The notes beneath the pieces were generated by a model. It did no database searches. It was not told the origin of the DNA and was given only the letters and a program-made list of their open reading frames with translations. A stretch of 64,000 bases of DNA from the NCBI GenBank assembly GCA_963377175.1, contig CAUJNA010002112.1, positions 648,997-712,996 on the forward strand, given 5' to 3'. Numbering within the stretch: the stretch's first letter is position 1; every line of letters begins with the position of its first letter. Below are positions 61,131 through 64,000 of the stretch, one piece after another. Position numbers and translations under genes: made by a program. The stretch is from Effrenium voratum. Lineage: Eukaryota > Sar > Dinophyceae > Suessiales > Symbiodiniaceae.

Positions 61131-62771
61131 GAAAAATAGTGCAATTTCCATCAGCGGCAGAAATTCAGCACCGCCGGGCTTTCCAGGTATGAGGCCTCAG
61201 GTATATAAAAAAAGGGGGGGGGGAAACATAGTACCCTCCTGTCCCGGAAGATCAATGTCCTTTTCAAGCATTAGAAAGGACCCGGCATTTGGGGTCCAGA
61301 CCCCATGACCAAGAAACAAAACGGAGGGTTTGGGGACTGAGGGCCCTTTGGAACGATGCTTAGGGTCCCAAAGAAAAGGAATCAAGTCCTGGGGGTGATG
61401 CTTAGGCTCCATAAACTTGGGGTGCGATTGAAACTTCCCAAGGGGCTTGACAAGCCCGTGTAATTCGTTTAGCCTTGTATGCCCTCGTTGCAAGGCTATG
61501 AAGACACAAGCCAGCATGTCAAGCGTCAGTGCATACGGGTGCTTTCTTTTTTGTCTGCGGGTACCCCTTGTTGGGTGGATTTGAAGGAACCCCCCCGAAA
61601 AAAAGAAACACCATTTTGGGGGGCCCTAAAAAAGACATACCCACAGCAACCCTACTGTGAACTACCAAACCCTCCAAACCCTTGAAAGACCATTCAACCC
61701 CTCGAACCAATCCGAACCAAACCCAAAGCACAAACAAATCCCCATGTGCCTCAACCCTCAAACTAAAGCCTTCGACTTGACGGTCAAAACTCCTTGTATA
61801 GCTATGTGTATTTCAATGAGAAAAAGGGCACCAATTTGTTGTTTGATGATAAAGGGGAAGCTCCTTCCAGAAAAAGCAACGGAAGCACCGGGCAGAGAAT
61901 GGTGGCTCCCCCTCCCCCGCTGCGCTGCTCTCCCATTTTTTTCCCTTTCCCCCAGACATTTCTTGGTCCTTTACACACATTGACTTGCCTCGCCCTCCGG
62001 CTTTCGCGCCGCAACGCTACATAAGTTTGGTGCTTGGCATTTTGGGTGCAGGTCAACCGGGTAACCCGAGCTCTGAGTTGACCTCAGAAACCATCGGGCT
62101 CCAAATCACCGGAACCGAACCGAAAGAACCGAACCGTCGAACCCAACCGAACCATTCTTGAAACTGAACCTAAGTCCAGGTCGGCACAAAAAAGCCAGTT
62201 TCCAGGTCTCAGGGCGAAGCTCCTTTTGCCCTAACCACATCCCCCATGACCCGCTTGGGGGAGGGTCGAGGGAGGCGAAAACAACACATGAGCTGAGTCG
62301 AGGCCAAACAAGGCCACACAAGGCGCCCGTCTTTGAAGGGTCTTTGGGAAACTTCAATTGATCAACTGCGGTCACCCCCGTTCTGCCCACAAGGAATAAC
62401 TTCCCCGATTCGCGCTTCAGAAAGCAGAAGAAAGGAAACTGCTGGATGTTGGAAAGAACGATCATTGAAACATGTTGCAATGCGGAGTTTAAATCTGCTA
62501 CCTGAACCCTCAAAATCCCTGATGTATATATATATATAGAAATAAACGGTTTTTGCTGCAAACCAAGCATATGTTTTGCGAATTCCCTCTTGGGTCCAGG
62601 AAGAACTAGCCATTAGGTCGCCCCTCACCATTTTTCGCCGGCTGCGAAGCATGCGCACCTCCACGATGAGGTACTGACCTCAGCACAAAGGCTCCATGAG
62701 ACCAGCCCTTCGGCGCAAGGGAACATGGAAGCCTGAACCCTAAAGCTAGAGGGGCTTTTAGTGGTTTTCTG

Positions 62772-62864
62772 CCTAGAGTCTCCATGACCCTTTAACAATG
62801 GGGTCAGTACCCAAAATTAAGAGGGTTTGACCCCAGTAGTTTAGGGTCATGGAGACTCTAGGTA
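62772..62864. mobile_element. Family C element
   Basis: cctagagtctccatgaccct ... agggtcatggagactctagg, an 18-base near-perfect inverted repeat. Confidence 0.8.
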
Positions 62865-63207
62865 GGTGTTTGTCTAGGCGGTTTATTATTTTTATGTTGG
62901 GATTTTGAGGCTCCAGGACACGTTCTGTTGAGTTGGCGACCCGGTCCTAGCGTCCTAGCAAGCAGTTCCTGCAATTTGCCGTTGTTTGCGACAAAGAGAC
63001 AAACACGACCACCTGGAATCTCTAGAAGGAATCTCCAGCAGCATTTTGGCAATTTCCGCTAAAATGGGCTGCAATGACCGGCAAAAATTGCCCGAATGCG
63101 GGCAAACATGAACAAGGGTGTGTTGCATCGGTTTCAACAGGAATGCCAAGATCGTCAATTCCTATTTCATGGGCCAAATTCCAAATCGGGTAGCCCCCAG
63201 TGAACCT

Positions 63208-63405
63208 CCGATTCAATCCAACCACTGAAATAGGTTCTAAAATGGGTGATGAATTCACCTACTCCCAAATGGGTGTGGCTCAAAAAACCGGGACCAAGAT
63301 GGGTTGCCCTGGTAAGTGGAAACATGGACCAAAACCTGCGGTTTGCCCCTCCTGTTTAATTTTGAGCCACACCCAAATGGGATCGTTTTGACCCACAGCC
63401 ATTTA
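63208..63405. repeat. Family P repeat, split by the family O insertion
   Basis: Left half aataggttctaaaatgggtg to tcccaaatggg, right half gatcgttttgacccacagcc. The unbroken relative is at 43877-43975 (aataggttctaaaacgggtg ... ggttttgacccacagcca). Confidence 0.7.
63274..63371. mobile_element. Family O inverted-repeat element, 98 bp, nested, with target-site duplication
   Basis: Ends are perfect 12-base inverted repeats (tgtggctcaaaa / ttttgagccaca). It is flanked on both sides by cccaaatggg (63264-63273 and 63372-63381). The host sequence is a family P repeat whose uninterrupted relative at about 43877-43975 has only one such motif. This defines the element's exact ends and a duplication of about 10 bases, the mark of a cut-and-paste non-autonomous DNA transposon. 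No transposase is in the window. Confidence 0.85.
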
Positions 63406-64000
63406 GGAGCCAAGAACATTTACGAGGTGAAGCCGCTAGATTCGGAAAGGGGCATGTCGGAAGAGCAATGGGCTGCGCCAACCATTTGGCTTCATTCCAA
63501 CAACGTGCCCTCACACTATAAAAAAGGGATTTCACCCCAGAAATGTGGGGCAACAACCCCATTTTGAAGGGAACTTTGAGGGTCCAGGCATCAATTTCAA
63601 TTTTGGGAACCTTTTAGGGTACATGGGGCTTGATGTCCACCAGCCCACCTTTCCTAGTCTTTGAACCGGAAAAAAACATACTTATGTTTCCGGATCCTTG
63701 CAAGTCTGGACCCTCTCAATTCACTTAAGCATGGGTTATTGCAACCCCAAATTGTGGTTGGTGAATTCCTGTTGTATCTGGTCCAGCTCGTCTTTTACAA
63801 ATCCTTGCTAATCCCTTTGCAATCCGTTCCAACCAACTCAAAATCATCCGGAATCAGCCCAGTTTAGGTGGTCTTCAAGAGGGCAAACATGAATTGCGAT
63901 AGAGACATCCTCCCGGACAATCAGCTTCCCTCGTTCATTGGTGGTTTGGAGCCGAATCGGGAGTCCCGGGTGGGGACCCCAGAAAAACTCTCTACAAGAA

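Larger units (their letters stand above)
61000..64000. other. Right flank: no convincing gene
   Basis: Repeat-derived sequence with a family C copy (62772), family B-like ends (62502-62600, 63508-63589), a family P element interrupted by a family O element (63.2-63.4 kb) and short TA and poly-G runs. A coding-like plus-strand stretch near 63.42-63.52 (EVKPLDSERGMSEEQWAAPT) has no supporting splice context. Confidence 0.5.

Noticed and set aside
1..64000. tRNA, rRNA, CRISPR arrays, riboswitches, bacterial promoters or terminators
   Set aside because: None recognised by eye on either strand. The regular repeats are transposons, microsatellites or satellite, not spacer-repeat arrays. A tRNA scan would be needed to exclude a degenerate tRNA-derived element.

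Overview
This window reads as nuclear DNA of a dinoflagellate, most likely a photosynthetic, Symbiodinium/Polarella-type lineage; the exact genus cannot be read from it. The reasons are: tiny GC-rich exons (38-116 bases) scattered in kilobases of non-coding DNA; introns that begin mostly with GC rather than GT and end in AG followed by an exonic G; every convincing exon on one strand (minus); a multi-finger CCCH protein; and a dense litter of short terminal-inverted-repeat elements. No bacterial operon, rRNA, tRNA, CRISPR array or phage gene was recognised. Most long open frames are artefacts of microsatellites, repeats or the satellite; real coding sequence is only a few percent.

Layout, right to left because the genes run on the minus strand. 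(1) About 60.76-59.04 kb: three phase-compatible exons of an unrecognised gene. (2) 55.84-42.18 kb: a ten-exon gene for a secreted SGNH/GDSL-type hydrolase, rebuilt exon by exon; all four family blocks (Ser in GDS, Gly in NKGAAG, Asn in GGND, Asp/His in DDIHLN) are present. (3) 42.2-33.2 kb: a repeat-rich interval with four weaker exon candidates, including a possible signal-peptide start near 36.2 kb. (4) 33.13-11.34 kb: a nine-exon CCCH zinc-finger gene with four fingers, each interrupted by at least one intron, ending in a TGA at 11344-11346. Its 7.5-kb intron holds a 6.4-kb purine-rich satellite (about 17.0-23.4 kb) built of GATC-led modules and a roughly 2.4-kb higher-order repeat. (5) 1-11.3 kb: mainly dispersed repeats and a few GC-rich patches that may be exons.

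The rest is occupied by many families of short inverted-repeat elements of about 75-150 bases, labelled A to P here, some nested in one another with visible target-site duplications. The gene models rest on reading-frame continuity, protein-family motifs and splice signals seen in the sequence; no transcript or database comparison was available. The two main genes have no evident functional link beyond sharing a strand and an intron style.
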